This document shows, piece by piece, positions 12,409 to 25,270 of a DNA stretch of 64,000 nucleotides (position 1 is its first letter; each line of letters starts with the position of its first letter). The notes beneath the pieces are model-generated. The model was not told the origin of the DNA. It was given only the letters and a program-made list of their open reading frames with translations, and searched no databases. This stretch comes from Ustilaginoidea virens (lineage: Eukaryota; Ascomycota; Sordariomycetes; Hypocreales; Clavicipitaceae). A program made the position numbers and the translations under genes. The stretch is from assembly GCF_000687475.1 (NCBI RefSeq), contig NC_057316.1, positions 3,906,001-3,970,000 of the forward strand, in the 5' to 3' direction.

Positions 12409-13129
12409 TATTGCAATTCTCAAGGTCACTATAAAAGCAGAGCCTTACTAGCTAGCTAGATGGCACAAGACTGTCTGCGACCTGTGAACTAATCTTAGTA
12501 TAATACTAGATTTTTCACTAAGTCCTAAGACTATACAAGTGCTATAAAGCAAGGCAAGTGTAAAGGCAAGGCAAATATAAGATAACCAGAAAACGCAGGG
12601 AAGGTAAGAAGTTAAGAGGCATATAGTGCATTAACAGACTCGATTGTGCTACCCTTCTACTATCTAGAAAGAAGGGGGAAAGTTATCCTATATATACACA
12701 AAGGAGGGGTAGGCCTAGGCATCCAAGGTAGCCAGTAAAAAAGCTCCCCATAATGCTCGCTTTGCCACGTATATAATACGTCAGCAGCCCCACTATATCG
12801 GGCCTTTTCAACCACCCTAACCACCGCACTAGTAACTAGCCACCACGCTAGTAACTAACCACCACGCTAGTGACTACCCACCACACTAGTGGACTAGCCA
12901 CCACACTAGTAGGCCCACCACGCTAATTTAGCAATGCCACACCTTTTTTAATAAGGCCTACCTTACTTGATATACAGTAAATAATCCACTGAAAATCCTA
13001 AGGTAAAAGGCAAAGGCCTAAGGTTGGTAAGACTACCGTAAGTCCAAGAGGCGGTATAAGGACTAGAAGGTCAGTAAGCCAGTAGGGCATTAGGCCAGCA
13101 GCCTAATAGGCTACTATAGGATTTTAACA
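12409..13129 (-). repeat. 3' LTR of copy B
   Basis: 721 bp; on the minus strand it is the 3' LTR, preceded by the polypurine tract seen on the plus strand as CCCCCTCT at 13,130-13,137. The promoter-like TATA box and minisatellite are shared with the family. Confidence 0.93.
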
Positions 13130-13249
13130 CCCCCTCTGATTAGCTACTGTAGTAGCAAGCTAATCGTGTAAAGGATAGGGAAAGAAAATGCAATAAAAGT
13201 GCTAAGGAAAAATATAAGAAAAACCTTAGTAAAAGTGAGTTAGTATAAG

Positions 13250-16200
13250 TTAGCAGGCCATAAGACCTAGTAACTCGCGGAACCTAGTAAATTTAGGGCC
13301 CGGCAGTGGCTTTGTAAGACCGTCAGCAGGCATACTATTAGTAGGTAAGTAGGTAATTTTAACCAAGCCCAGCTGTGCTTGCTCCCTAATATACCGGAAT
13401 TTTAATAGTGTATGCTTAGTGCGAGCATGCTGGTTAGGGTCATTAGAATTCGAAATAGAGCCCTAATTATCGCAGTATAACGGTATAGGGCGTAAAATAT
13501 CGATTTCCAGCTCCTTACAAAGGTTAGAAAGCCACTATACCTCACGGATAATCTCAAGTAATGCATCAGATTCAGCTTCTAAAGTAGATAATACTACTAA
13601 AGAGGCTCGCTTAGAACGCCAGCTAATAGGACCACTATTAATAGTAGTTAAGAAGCCTCCAGTAGATTTAGAGGTTTCTTTACAGCCAGCAAAATCGCTA
13701 TCAGAATAAGCGGTTATAATAGGCTGTTGATTGCTTTTAGTAAAGCAAATAGCTAGGTTCTCAATGCCTTTAAGGTAGCTAAAGCTGCCTTTCGCAGCAT
13801 TTAAATGCACATTAGTTGCCTTAGACATAAACCAAGAAAGGTATTGGGTAGGAAATGCTAGGTCGGGCCTAGTCATCATCATAAGCCACATTATAGTGCT
13901 AGTAAGGCTCTAATAAAGGCTCTGATTAGTAGGGCTAAGGTCTTTTCCACTAGATTCATTTAGAATCCCTAGTTAAAATAGAATTAGCTGAGGTTTAGTA
14001 TCCTATAGACCGAATTTAGCTAGGACCTTTGCTATAAATTGGGCTTAGTGTAGCCATAATAGACCTTCCTTCCTATTTCGTATAATCTGTATGCTTAGGA
14101 AGAAGGAAGCCGGACCGTGGTCTTCTATAGCATAGACCTTATGGAATTTCCTTTTTAGCTGGTTAATATAAGTTATATTTGGACCAACTAATAGGCAATC
14201 GTCAACATAGGTGACGATAAAAGTGCTGGTTTGCTTATTATAAAAGACGGCAGCATTAGAAGCTAAAGGTAAAAAACCTTCACTAGAAATCAGGTCTTTT
14301 AGCCGGTATTGCCATTTGCGGGGTGCTTATTTTAGCCCGTATAGGGCCTTCTTTAGTAAGATAGCTTGCTTAATAGAAGGGTTAAATCCAGCTTCTTTAA
14401 GCAAAGTTAGTAGCCGTTAGCGCTATATATTAGACCAAAGCTTACTATCAGTTAGTAAACTTTCCGTAAATTCAAGGAATCCATCAGGAATATCCATATA
14501 AATAGTCTTAGAAAGTTCGCTATTTAGAAAGGCGCCTATAAAGTCTTCTGACTTAGGAAGGTAATCCACGGTGGCATTAGTATTAGTAATATCATCCGGG
14601 GTAGCATTAGTAATGCTAGTAAAATTAGTAGGGTCCGGCATGCTTTCTAGGTCATCCGGTATAGCATTAGTGCTAGTAATGCTAGTAAGGTTAGCAGAGT
14701 TAGTAGGGTCAGGAATGCTTTCTAGGTCATCCAGTAAAATAGCAGGTTCTTTACTGCTAAATACCCCCTCTAAACCTGTATTTTGCCCTTTATGAAAGTC
14801 TCCTTCTAGGCCACTAGAAATAGGGCCTATACCTTCATTTTAATGGATAAAGGTAATAAAGGTTGTTTTAGTAACAACCTTCTTCTTTAGAAGGTAGACA
14901 AGGTAGGTATTAGCATAGGTCTTTTTAAGTAGCTAAATACCTATATGCCCTAGCCGTACATGCTAAATGCCGGCTAATTGTAATAGCTTCTGATATTCTA
15001 TATCAGCAGCTATAAGGGCAGGAGTAGGGCTAGTAGCCACTATAGGATTTTCGCTAGTCGTAATAGCGGGATTTTCGCTAGTCGTAATAGCGGGATTTTC
15101 GCTAGTCGTAATAGCGGGAGAGTTAGTAGTAGGGCTGGTAGCCTCTATAGGGTCTTCGCTAGTTGTAGTAGCGGGCTGGTTAGTAGTAGGGCTAGTAGCC
15201 TCTATAGGTTCCTTACTAGTCGCAGTAGTAGGAACGGGGGTAATAGTAGTATTCTCAGGATTACTATAATCAGCAGGGTTAGTAGGGCTAGGGACCTCTA
15301 CTAATATACTATTAGTAATAGTATAATGGCTGTAAGGTTGATGTAGTAGTGATGTGTCTATTCCTTTTTGTAGAAGGAAAAAGCCGTATTTTTCAAAATT
15401 AAAAATGCCGATGCATTTACGGCTTGCTGACTAAAGCTGATTTCTAATTAGTACCCCTTTAGCGGTATAGTGCTTTACACCGCTAATAATATTAATATCT
15501 AAAGTAGGAATATATAGTGCATTCTTAAGCTCTATAATACCCCATTTAGTGGGATTAACGCCCTATAGCATAGTAAATCGTGCTATGCCCTAACCAGTAG
15601 GGGAAATAGGGCTACCACTAGTAGTAATTACCGGCTTATTATCCTTCTCAAAATAGTGAAAAGTAGTGAAATACTTCTTATTATTTATAATATAATAAGT
15701 AGAGCCTATATCGTAAAGGAGGGCATCCTTAGGGGTCCTACCGCCTGATTTAGCACTATAGCTTATATCAGTAGATATAATGGTAGAAGAAGAGGAATAG
15801 GATATATTAGTATCCTAGGTATTATAATTGCCTATAATAAAGGACTCAATATTTTGCTGTTTGCTGCTATTATTATAGTCCTATTCCTTCTTCTTTTGCT
15901 GCTTCTTTTTCCTATTATTAGTAGAATTATTCTTGCTATTATTAGTAGAAGCGGTATTAATAGTAGTAGGGCTAGTAGCCTCTATAGGGTCCTTACTAGT
16001 CGTAATAGCAGAAGGTTGGATAGTAGGGCTAGTAGCCTCTACAGGGTCCTTACTAGTCGTAATAGCAGAAGGTTAGATAGTAGGGCTAATAGCCTCTATA
16101 GGGTCTTTACTGTTCATATTAGTAGGACCGGAGATAGTAGGGCTAGTAGCCTCTATTAGTTCCTTACTAATTATAATAGTAGGAATGTTACTATTTTGCC

Positions 16201-16345
16201 TACTAACTAAGCCTTATATAAGGGTAGTTAGGGTATTCATCTGGGACTTTATATAGTCCATATCTAGCTGTAGTCGTGCAGTAAGATGAGCTTTAGAGTT
16301 AGAATCTAAAGTGGCCTTATAAGTGGAAGGCCTAGACTGTGCCAT
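13250..16345 (-). pseudogene. Shortened gag-protease-RNase H polyprotein of copy B
   Basis: A single frame of 1,032 codons from ATG at 16,345 to TAA at 13,250-13,252, with no frameshift but several TAG/TAA stops. It keeps the gag N-terminus (MAQSRPSTYK on copy C), the Lys-rich segment, the protease (YDIGST here), GAG-pre-integrase, the C-terminal half of RT with intact YVDD (about 14,195-14,210) and a long open RNase H (13,535-13,891). Relative to copy A, the gag core, integrase and RT fingers are missing, and both pol deletion junctions are the same as in copy C. The linker holds repeats of about 24 bp (15,050-15,120) and about 57 bp (15,965-16,150) rich in ATSPT. Confidence 0.88.
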
Positions 16346-16582
16346 TATAGTGGTTAAAAGTCGTTAAAAATAGTGCTAATAGCTATAGGAATAGATGAAT
16401 AACCAGCTAAATAGCTGGCAAAATAGTCGAGTAACTAGCTGGACAGCTAGTAAATATAGTAGCTAGTAGCCTACTATAAAAGGTAACCGCAGAATATAGC
16501 GGTAGGTCTCAGTATAAAAACACAAATGCCGTAAGCATTATGCAAGTCCAGAATATAGCGTTAGTATTTAAGGTGCTTATGT

Positions 16583-16700
16583 GGTGCCGTAATATAAAGG
16601 TGCCGTAAGTGCCGTAGGTGCCGTAGGTGCCGTAGGTGCCGTAGGTGACGTAGGTGCTATAGGTGCCGTAATATAAAAGGTGCCGTAAGTGCCGTACCAA
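16583..16700 (-). repeat. 9-bp leader repeat of copy B
   Basis: Tandem GTGCCGTAG units on the plus strand, the complement of the leader array of copies A and C. Confidence 0.8.
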
Positions 16701-17064
16701 AAGTGCTATAAGTGGAAGAGTATAACAGGTGCCGTATAGTGCAGTAGGTATCGTGCACTAGGTGCAAAGGTATTATACAGTGGTATAATATGGTAGATAT
16801 CACACTATAAAATCCGTAGGTGCCGTAGGTTACTCCGAAAATAACGTAAGGTTACGCTAAAAGTGCCGTAAGGTTACGCCGTAAGTTGCCGTAGGGGTAT
16901 GCCGTTAATTGCCGCAGGGTAATACCGTAGGTAATAAAGGGTAAGCCAAAGGTGATAAGGGTAAGCCAAGGATACCAAAGGATAGCTATATTAGTAGTAC
17001 TAATAAGCAAGAGAGACCAAAGGGTAAACATAAAAGAGGTAGGGTAAAAACAAAGAAGTAAAAA

Positions 17065-17079
17065 CCCGGGCTCATAACC
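17065..17079 (-). other. Primer-binding site of copy B
   Basis: Directly downstream of the 5' LTR on the minus strand the sequence reads GGTTATGAGCCCGGG. Its first 12 bases are complementary to the anticodon loop region of eukaryotic initiator tRNA-Met (GGGCUCAUAACC). Copia-type elements are known to prime from a cleaved half-tRNA-iMet. The copy C site carries one G-to-A change. Confidence 0.7.
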
Positions 17080-17800
17080 TATTGCAATTCTCAAGGTCAC
17101 TATAAAAGCAGAGCCTTACTAGCTAGCTAGATGGCACAAGACTGTCTGCGACCTGTGAACTAATCTTAGTATAATACTAGATTTTTCACTAAGTCCTAAG
17201 ACTATACAAGTGCTATAAAGCAAGGCAAGTGTAAAGGCAAGGCAAATATAAGATAACCAGAAAACGCAGGGAAGGTAAGAAGTTAAGAGGCATATAGTGC
17301 ATTAACAGACTCGATTATACTACCCTTCTACTATCTAGAAAGAAGGGGGAAAGTTATCCTATATATACACAAAGGAGGGGTGGGCCCAGGCATCCAAGGT
17401 AGCCAGTAAAAAAGCTCCCCGTAATGCTCGCTTTGCCACGTATATAATACGTCAGCAGCCCCACTATATCGGGCCTTTTCAACCACCCTAACCACCGCAC
17501 TAGTAACTAGCCACCACGCTAGTGACTAACCACCACGCTAGTGACTACCCACCACACTAGTGGACTAGCCACCACACTAGTAGGCCCACCACGCTAATTT
17601 AGCAATGCCACACCTTTTTTAATAAGGCCTACCTTACTTGATATACAGTAAATAATCCACTGAAAATCCTAAGGTAAAAGGCAAAGGCCTAAGGTTGGTA
17701 AGACTACCGTAAGTCCAAGAGGCGGTATAAGGACTAGAAGGTCAGTAAGCCAGTAGGGCATTAGGCCAGCAGCCTAGTAGGCTACTATAGGATTTTAACA
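17080..17800 (-). repeat. 5' LTR of copy B
   Basis: 721 bp, near-identical to the LTR at 12,409-13,129; the GACTC duplication follows at 17,801. Confidence 0.93.
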
Positions 17801-18462
17801 GACTCGATCCTCATTAATAGGAATATACCTACTAAATGGCTAGTAGAAGCTCTTTATTAAAAATATCCTACCTTTAAGGATAAAATCCTTAATCAAATAG
17901 TAAAAGCATAGGAACGGAATAAATATCTCGATTTTCTAATAACTATTAAAAATATTTGGCAGAAATAGGAGCTAAAAGAGAAGGGGAAGGTTAGCAATAG
18001 TTATATAGCATTTATAACTAATAATACTAAACCTTTATTATAAGCTGCTTTTAGCGATGCTTCGGCTTTATCTTTAGCAGAGAAAAAGACCTATAAATAC
18101 TATAGTAAGCCCCATATAGTAAAGGGGCTTTATTATAAGAATTATTAGATATTAACTCTATCGATAGCTTTAAACTATTTAAAAGATAGGATTAGTAAGA
18201 AAAGCTAAAAAGCCGTATATAAAAAGATAAAAAAAGAATCCAAAAAGGTATAAAATGTATTTAAGGCCTTCTAAAATAAATATAAAGGCAAAGGCAAAAG
18301 CAAAAGCAACGATAATAACAATAAGAAAGAGGATAGATTAATAGAAAAAGAAAAGAAAGATAAGGTATTTATAATATCTATCCTTTCCATAGGAACTCAC
18401 CTAAATAATTTAGGCCTTTTAAAGTCTTATATTATACTTAATAGTAGCGCTTTAATATATAT

Positions 18463-20899
18463 ATATATATATTACACTAGCTAAGCTATTTAGGGGGGGA
18501 TAAGCCCCCATCTAGCCTAGTGCTAGTACCTCTATGCCTAATCTATATAGGAAACCCGAGTGCCGGGAGGAAAACCTATATACTGTCTGTGGTCGATGGT
18601 ATCCTTTTAGAGTCAAAGGGGGTTTACTATGCGTTGCGAGGAGGTGTCCTATCGCGTAAGATTAGGTCTGGCGGCAGGGCTGGGAAAGTGTGGATAGTAG
18701 GCATGCCTCGATAGGCGTGGTGATTTGCATTGGTGGTTATTAGTTATTGGTTATTAGGCATTAGTTAGGCTTTAGGGTGGGTGTGAATCGGAACCGACGT
18801 GATTAATATTGTTGGGTATAGGAGGCGGTGGTGATATTAGTATCGGGTGGGTAGCGGTATTGCGGTAAGTCGTGCGTTTTGTTATTATTGACTTCGTTTA
18901 ATGTGGGTTGGGGCAGCTAGCGGACGGTCGAGTGATCTAGTATAGGTATACAGTAGTATAAAGTCTCCTTTACCTGCCCTACCTTTTTGATTCCTTTTTT
19001 TTTCCCTTTTTATTCCTTATTAAAAATTGCTAAGAATTTTCCTTTACTTCTCTGCCTCGATTGCGCTATAGTAGTTTTTATGTATCCTTTATTCTTCGAT
19101 ATGCTTATTATTCTAGAGTTGGGTCTTAGCCTGGCTTAAAAATGGCTATATTATCCCTATGTATGCTGCGGTGCTAATATAGCCGCTCGTTATTATAATT
19201 AATAAGGTAAGAGGTTCTCTTTAATTATTATCTATCTTTTTCTAATAGTAGGTAGGGCTTAGGGGTGCCTATTTCGCTTATACTTTAAAGCGGAAGCCTT
19301 ATTATATCTTAGTGTGTAATACTATAAACCGCGAACCGGTAGAGAGTATGCTTATATTATAAAAGGCCTATACTTGCGAGTAGGAAGTAAGTATATTAAT
19401 TTGCCAGTATCCCTTAACTTTATAGTTAACCTTAGTAGGTAGATAAAGATAATTACTATAAGGCCTAGCAGGCTATATATCGGTCTATTACGCTAATTAC
19501 CTTAGTACCTCGAAAGGGTTAAAATAACTCTGCCGTTATAATGCGAATAATAGTACCTATAGTCCTAATCTTGCTATTAGCCGACTTCCTTAGGCTTATT
19601 AAGAGAGGGGTTTTAGCTTTAGAGCGCGCCTATAGTAGTAAGCCTTAGCCTTTCTTATTAGTCGAGGGACCTTAGCCTCCTACTACTACTGCCGGTAATA
19701 GAAGCCCTACTAGTTCTATTATTATATTAGATATCGATAATAAGCCTGCTCCTAGGCTTACTATTATAGAGGAACCACCTCGCAGCGAGGGGGTCTTACT
19801 AATATAGTCTAAGACTCTTATAATGCTATCTTCTAGTAAGTTGCAGTAAGCGGTTACGTTTTTAAAGTTTATAAAGTCCTAAGCGGAGTCCTAGCTAATA
19901 GTATCTGCCTCTAGAGCGCTATTTATACCGCCGTTAAAGCCTCCCCTACCTATTGCTTAATCGGTATAGCCTAAATAAGCTAAATTAGTAGTTCTATTAC
20001 TATCCTCTCTTTGTCTTTATGCTAATACCCCTACCCCCTTCCCCTTTAAGAGGAAAAGGGAGGGGTTAAAAATAATAAAGTTGCCTATAAAAAGAATACT
20101 AGGTTTAGCCGCTAGGATTAAATAAAAGATATATTTAAGATTTATAGTATCCCCTTCCCTAAGGGGGAAAAAGAAGGGAAAAGGGAAAGTAAAGATAGCC
20201 CCTAATAATAGCTATAGTAATAGAGAGGGTGGTATAAAGTAAGTAAGGGTCTAGGGGGTTAGGGGTATTAGGAAGATTAAGGGTCTAAGTCTATCGACTA
20301 TATAAATAGCTTATATAAAAAAGATATTCTTCCCCTATCTATATAGTTAGTCGTATCTTTATCTATGATTATCTATATATATATATATAGTCTAAAGTTA
20401 GGGTGTAATTATATCGGGTTGCTATTAGAGCCGAAGTCTATATAGGTAGTAAATGCAATAGCTAGGGTGAATTATTCGAGCTGGCGGGTATTAAGGACCT
20501 ATTTAATAACCTATTTAGCTAAGTCTTTATTTTTAAATACTTAGGTAATGCTATACCTATTTAGTATAGGGCGGTTTTAGATACAGAGGGGAGGGTTTTT
20601 AAGATAGTTACTATACTTTAGGATTATATATTCGATATTTTCTATATTAGGACTATATCGGTAATATAGGTAGCAAATAGATAGGACCTTTATTTTATAT
20701 AGGAATTTATTAAGGCCTATTTTTTCTATTCTAAATTAGGTAAAAAGGGAGGATTTATATTTATAGAGATTTTTATAGAGATTTAGTATCTTCTTTATAG
20801 AGATAAAGTTAGGGGTATATTTAATAGTGGGGTGGTTCTTTAGCGGGTATTATATTTAGGCGAATTATTACTTCGATTGCTATCTCTTTATCTATTTAA
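18463..20899 (-). other. 3' part of the LINE
   Basis: Downstream of RT on the minus strand, including the 3' untranslated end next to the TA-repeat. The short open frame near 18,520-18,714 is on the opposite strand and is not considered a gene. No intact coding region is seen. Confidence 0.5.
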
Positions 20900-22500
20900 A
20901 AGTTAAGGAGTAAGTAGGGGATAGTTCGTTATCTTAAAGTAGAATTAAATCCTTAAGGGCTATATAATTTAATATTCTATTCTCGGTCGGTCGCCTTTAT
21001 CTATAGGTAGGTTTTTATTATAGCTGAGTCTAGATAATAGTATATATATTAGAGATAAGGTCGGCTATACTATTTTCTTAGGTTCTAGTAAAGAATTATT
21101 ATTAGGCTAGGTTAAGGTAGAGGTCGAGTGGGGGGACTACTATTTTGGTTTCTACGATTGTATTAGGTATTACTTAGTAGGCTCCTATAATTATATAGAG
21201 GCATTTTGACTATTTAGCGGCTAGACTATATATAATACCTCTTGCTACTTCTCCCGGCTTAATAGGAATATACTAGATTCTAGCGCTAAAGGCGATTATA
21301 GTTCTAATGACCTATATATATAGTAGTCGGGCTTCGTAAAACTAATATCCCTATATAGAGGCTGCTAAAGCGATAAAGGCGAGCTTTTGCCTTTCTAGCT
21401 TCTTTACTATTTAGGCCTTATAGTTAGTCTAGCTGAGTTTGCGGTTAATCTCTACTCTAAGGAATCGGGCGTATTATATGGGTTAAATAGTTATATTGCC
21501 AAGTTATATTATTATAGTATCTAGTTGGTACTATTTAGTAAAGTATATTAGCTTGCTCTTTATTAGGTTAAATTTCAATCTAGCCTTTGCCGATTATTTT
21601 TTATAGATCTTCTATACTTTCGAGAGGGTTATAACTATATCCTATATTATTTTGCTATATGTAATTATATTAGTATCGTCTGTAAATCCTAGGGTTAGCG
21701 AGTTATCTATTATTTTGAGTCTATAGTATAAAGGTGCAATATAGAAAAGGAAAAGGATTAGGAAGATTAGGGAGCCTTAGGGCACTCCTACTATAATTAG
21801 GAATCTTTAGGTAGGTTAGCCTTCGAAGAAGATTTTAGCTAAATATAATACAGTAAAGCTTTAAACTTAGGCTGCTATCTATTAGGGGGCGCTATTTTAG
21901 AGGAGGAGGTATATAAGCTTAGTATAGTTAATAGTATCGAATGCTATAGAGATATCTAGTTATAATAGCGATACTATTCCTTTATACTATTAGGTGGCCT
22001 TAATTACTTCTATTAGGGTATATAGTGCTATATCTATTAATCTATTTGCTTTATTACTTATTTATATATCTAGTAGTAATTTCCATTCTTTTGCGATTAT
22101 TATTAGTCTCTTTACTACTATAATTTTAAAGATTTTACTAAAAAGGTTTAGGAGGGATATTAGGCACTAGGCTCTTACTTTTTAGTATTTCTTAGGTATT
22201 TTGCCAGGTTTTCTTAATATTACGATTTTAGCTTTTTAGAACTGTATTAGGTAATAATTAGTTCTGCATATAGTATTAAGGAGTATTATTAGGGCTTTAA
22301 GAACCGGTTCTCTATAGGCTTTAAAGAATCCTACTAGTATACTATTAGGGCCTAATGCTTTTTAGCTAGCTATATATCGGAGGGCATTATAGATATCTAC
22401 TTTAGAGAATTTATCTTTAGGGGCGAATATTATATCGGTAAGGTAAAGGAATTATAGGTCTAGGATATTATTAAGGGTGGCTATTAATATTAAGAAGAAT
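20900..22500 (-). pseudogene. LINE reverse transcriptase remnant
   Basis: On the minus strand the conserved RT blocks are readable through stops. LDISIAFDTIN (21,927-21,959) is the block that carries the first catalytic Asp. GVP-stop-GSLIFLILFLFYIAPL follows (about 21,735-21,790), the usual GVPQGS block. LGFTDDTNII (about 21,664-21,690) is the YxDD-type catalytic block. Spacing and order match LINE RTs. Stops sit at expected Gln positions. Endonuclease (higher coordinates) and RNase H (lower coordinates) are expected, but I could not assign them residue by residue. Confidence 0.8.
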
Positions 22501-25270
22501 CTTTCTATTAGTACTTCTGCTTTAGAGGAATATATTTTTACTTTTTATATTTAGGCTTTTTTGCTTTAGAGAAGTATAAGGATTTCTTTTAATTCTAGGG
22601 GGAGTCCGCTATATATCTAGGCCTATTTCTCTAGGGATTATAGGTCTATATTTTTCGTTATAGCCTTATTGACGGCTTCTCTCTATATTTAGTGTCTTTC
22701 TTATTAGATAACTTTAGTTTAGTTTATCTCTACTTTTTATACTATTAACCAATTGAGGCTAATATAATCTTTTCTCTAATTTCTTATAGCCTTATAGGCT
22801 ACTATTATAGCCGATTATACTTCCTAGGTCTACTATAGGGCCCTTCCTAATAGTTTAGTTCTTTTTTTAGGCGTAGCGATATTAGCAATAGCCTATAGTT
22901 AGGTCGTAAGCTATTAGGCGAAAGTATCGATCTTTATAGGGGATTAGGGTAGGTGCAAGGTATATAGGATGGCTATCCTAATTTCGGCTTTAGCTTAAGT
23001 AAGGGTTTTATTAAGTTTCTTCTATTAGTATATTAGCAGTAGTTTATAAAATTTATTTGGTTTTATTTTTACCTAGATTACCTAAGGGATGTAGTTAGAT
23101 CTAGTAATATCTGCCGCCCCTATGAACTCTATATTAAGGTCTCTTATACTTTATGTATAGTCGATAGTGCTATTATATTTGCCTAAGGCTTATCTAATTA
23201 TCTCTCCCTATGGTATTATAAGGGTTAGCTTTTATTTTAATATAAGTTTAAAGAGGGTATTATAGCCTAGGGAGGTTTTATAAGAGCGGTCCTATATAAA
23301 GTAGTAGATATTGAAGTTATTAGTAAAGATACTGTAGGGGCGAGGGGTGGTTTAGGCGAATTCCTAGAGGGGGATAGATTAATTTAGGGAAAGGATTAGG
23401 GAGTAAATAGAGTAGATATTAGTATTTTAGAGTATAATATGGCACTAGTCTAGGCCTAAGTCTATTGCCTAAAAGCCAAGAGTATATCTTTTATAGATAT
23501 AGATTGCTATATATCTGCCGTAAGCGGCTATTTAGTATCTACCGAGGCTAGAATATAGGGGGAGTCTATCTAGGGCTATAAATTCCTAGAGGGCGATAAT
23601 ATCCGGTTTAGATTTATAGTTAAAGGCAAGGTGCGCTAATAGTGATTTCTTTTATATATTTTAGTATAATACCTCTATTATTAGTATTAGGGCTAAAGGG
23701 TTGGGGCTTTTGGTATATTAATAGTAATAGGCTTGGATAAATTAAATTAAAAGAATATAGTGATATTACTATTATTATTAGTCCTTTTAGGGGCGATAGA
23801 GCTTTCTTTATATAGTCTGCCGATTTATTTTCTTAGGGAGTCCTCCCTTAGGGAGTTATTAGTGAGGTATTTATAGCCTTTATCCTTTAGGATAAAAAAA
23901 GGAGGTATCGATAAAATACCGATATTTACGAATTATATTAGTCTAGTACTATAAGCCTATTTTATAATATCCTATTGCTTATTTACTATAGGGCAAAATC
24001 GAGATTAAGCTAGATAGGGTCCCTAGTAGTTAAGGCAGTACTCTTTTTTATTACTAATAATACTAAGGCAGTCTTTATCTCTATTAGTATATCTCTCCGC
24101 GCTATACTATCTGCATTAAAGGGTCTCTATATAGTAATTCGCGATATATCTAAATTTAAAGCATTAATAATACTATCTTAAGTGGATAATTTTATTGTAT
24201 AGTTTAGCCTTAAAGATTTTTATTTAGTAGATAATTTTAGTCTTATAGAGTCGGTTTACTACTTTTACGTTAGTTACTCTAATAATTAGGGGGGCTTTTA
24301 TTGCTTTTTTGCGGGGTTTCCTTATAGCGACTCTACTAATACCTAGGCCATTAGCTTAGGCTAGGTTTAGTTTAATATTTTTAATAGGGATATTCTTAGA
24401 GAATTAGGTAGGGAATCCTTTAATAATAATACTAAAGGTATAGATATTTAGTGCGGCTCTTATGCCGAATGCAAAAGGGATCTAGGTAGTTTCTATAGTA
24501 AAATGGGATGCGGCTTCTACGAAGGTGACGATTATATTTCTGCTATAGAGTCGGCGAGCGGTAATAGCATTAATACCTCTAATAGTAGTATTTACCGCTT
24601 TTATAATCTCGATGGGGGTTCTCTATTGTAGGTTCTTAATAATACTATCTCCTTTAATTATTATTTTACGGTGGATTCTCGGCGGTATAGGTAAAGTAGT
24701 CAGTCTAGGTAGTATAGTTATTAGTATGCTTTTGGTAGCGATATTGGCCTAGGTCGTTCTAAAGGGGGTCTTTAAGGCAAAAGCTTTATTTATAGCGTTT
24801 TTTACTACTTTTTCTAGATTATTAGTCGTAATAAGGTTTGAGTTTAGGTTCGGGGCGGGATTGGTTTGGTTAATGCATTTAATACTATCGACCAGGCTAG
24901 TAATAGCGTTCTATATATTTCCTAGTGTAGTTGCCGGGATATAATCTGCGATCTTTTAGTAATACTGTTTAAATAATTCGGTTTCTTCTTGGGTTCCTAT
25001 ATTAGTTTATACGATATTGCTGCTAATTCGTCTGTGATTATCATTGGCGATAGTGATACGGTGGTTATAGTGGCTCGACTTAAGTCTACCCCTATTTCCT
25101 CTATCTAAGTCTATAATTTCCGCCGCCTCGACCGCGCCTTCCTCTTAGTGCCGATATGCTATCGGCGGACGGGGTAAGACGAGGTGAGGGATTAATCTAG
25201 CAACTTTTTGACTGTTTTAGGGGTGTATTCGCGCCGGTACCGAGGTGCGGGCGAAATCGCGAAAACTCCT
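22501..25270 (-). other. 5' part of the LINE, domains not resolved
   Basis: It should hold ORF1 and the endonuclease of ORF2. GC content rises toward the 5' end (about 24,850-25,270). No intact frame is present and no motif could be assigned with confidence. Confidence 0.45.

Larger units (their letters stand above)
12409..17800 (-). mobile_element. Copia copy B, non-autonomous deletion derivative
   Basis: The 721-bp LTRs at 12,409-13,129 and 17,080-17,800 are of identical length and differ at about seven sites by eye, all transitions. The perfect duplication GACTC lies at 12,404-12,408 and 17,801-17,805. The internal region lacks the gag core, integrase and N-terminal RT present in copy A. 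It inserted into gag of the second-family element. Of the three copies it is the least mutated: it keeps YVDD and several Trp and Gln codons lost elsewhere. Confidence 0.95.
18463..25270 (-). mobile_element. LINE (non-LTR retrotransposon), RIP-degraded
   Basis: A 6.8-kb insertion bounded by an 18-bp direct repeat (18,445-18,462 and 25,271-25,288; TAGCGCTTTAATATATAT), typical in length for LINE target duplications. Reverse-transcriptase motifs lie on the minus strand in the right order. The 3' end is on the left and abuts a TA-repeat rather than poly(A). The 6.8-kb length resembles fungal Tad-like LINEs, but the clade is inference. It interrupts the protease coding region of the second-family copia element. 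Confidence 0.85.

Noticed and set aside
17065..17079. Possible tRNA gene fragment
   Set aside because: Only the anticodon-loop complement is present, directly at an LTR edge; it is a primer-binding site. I found no convincing tRNA or rRNA gene in the window.
18520..18714. 64-residue open frame in the left end of the LINE
   Set aside because: It is antisense to the LINE, lies in its 3' region, and has no motif.
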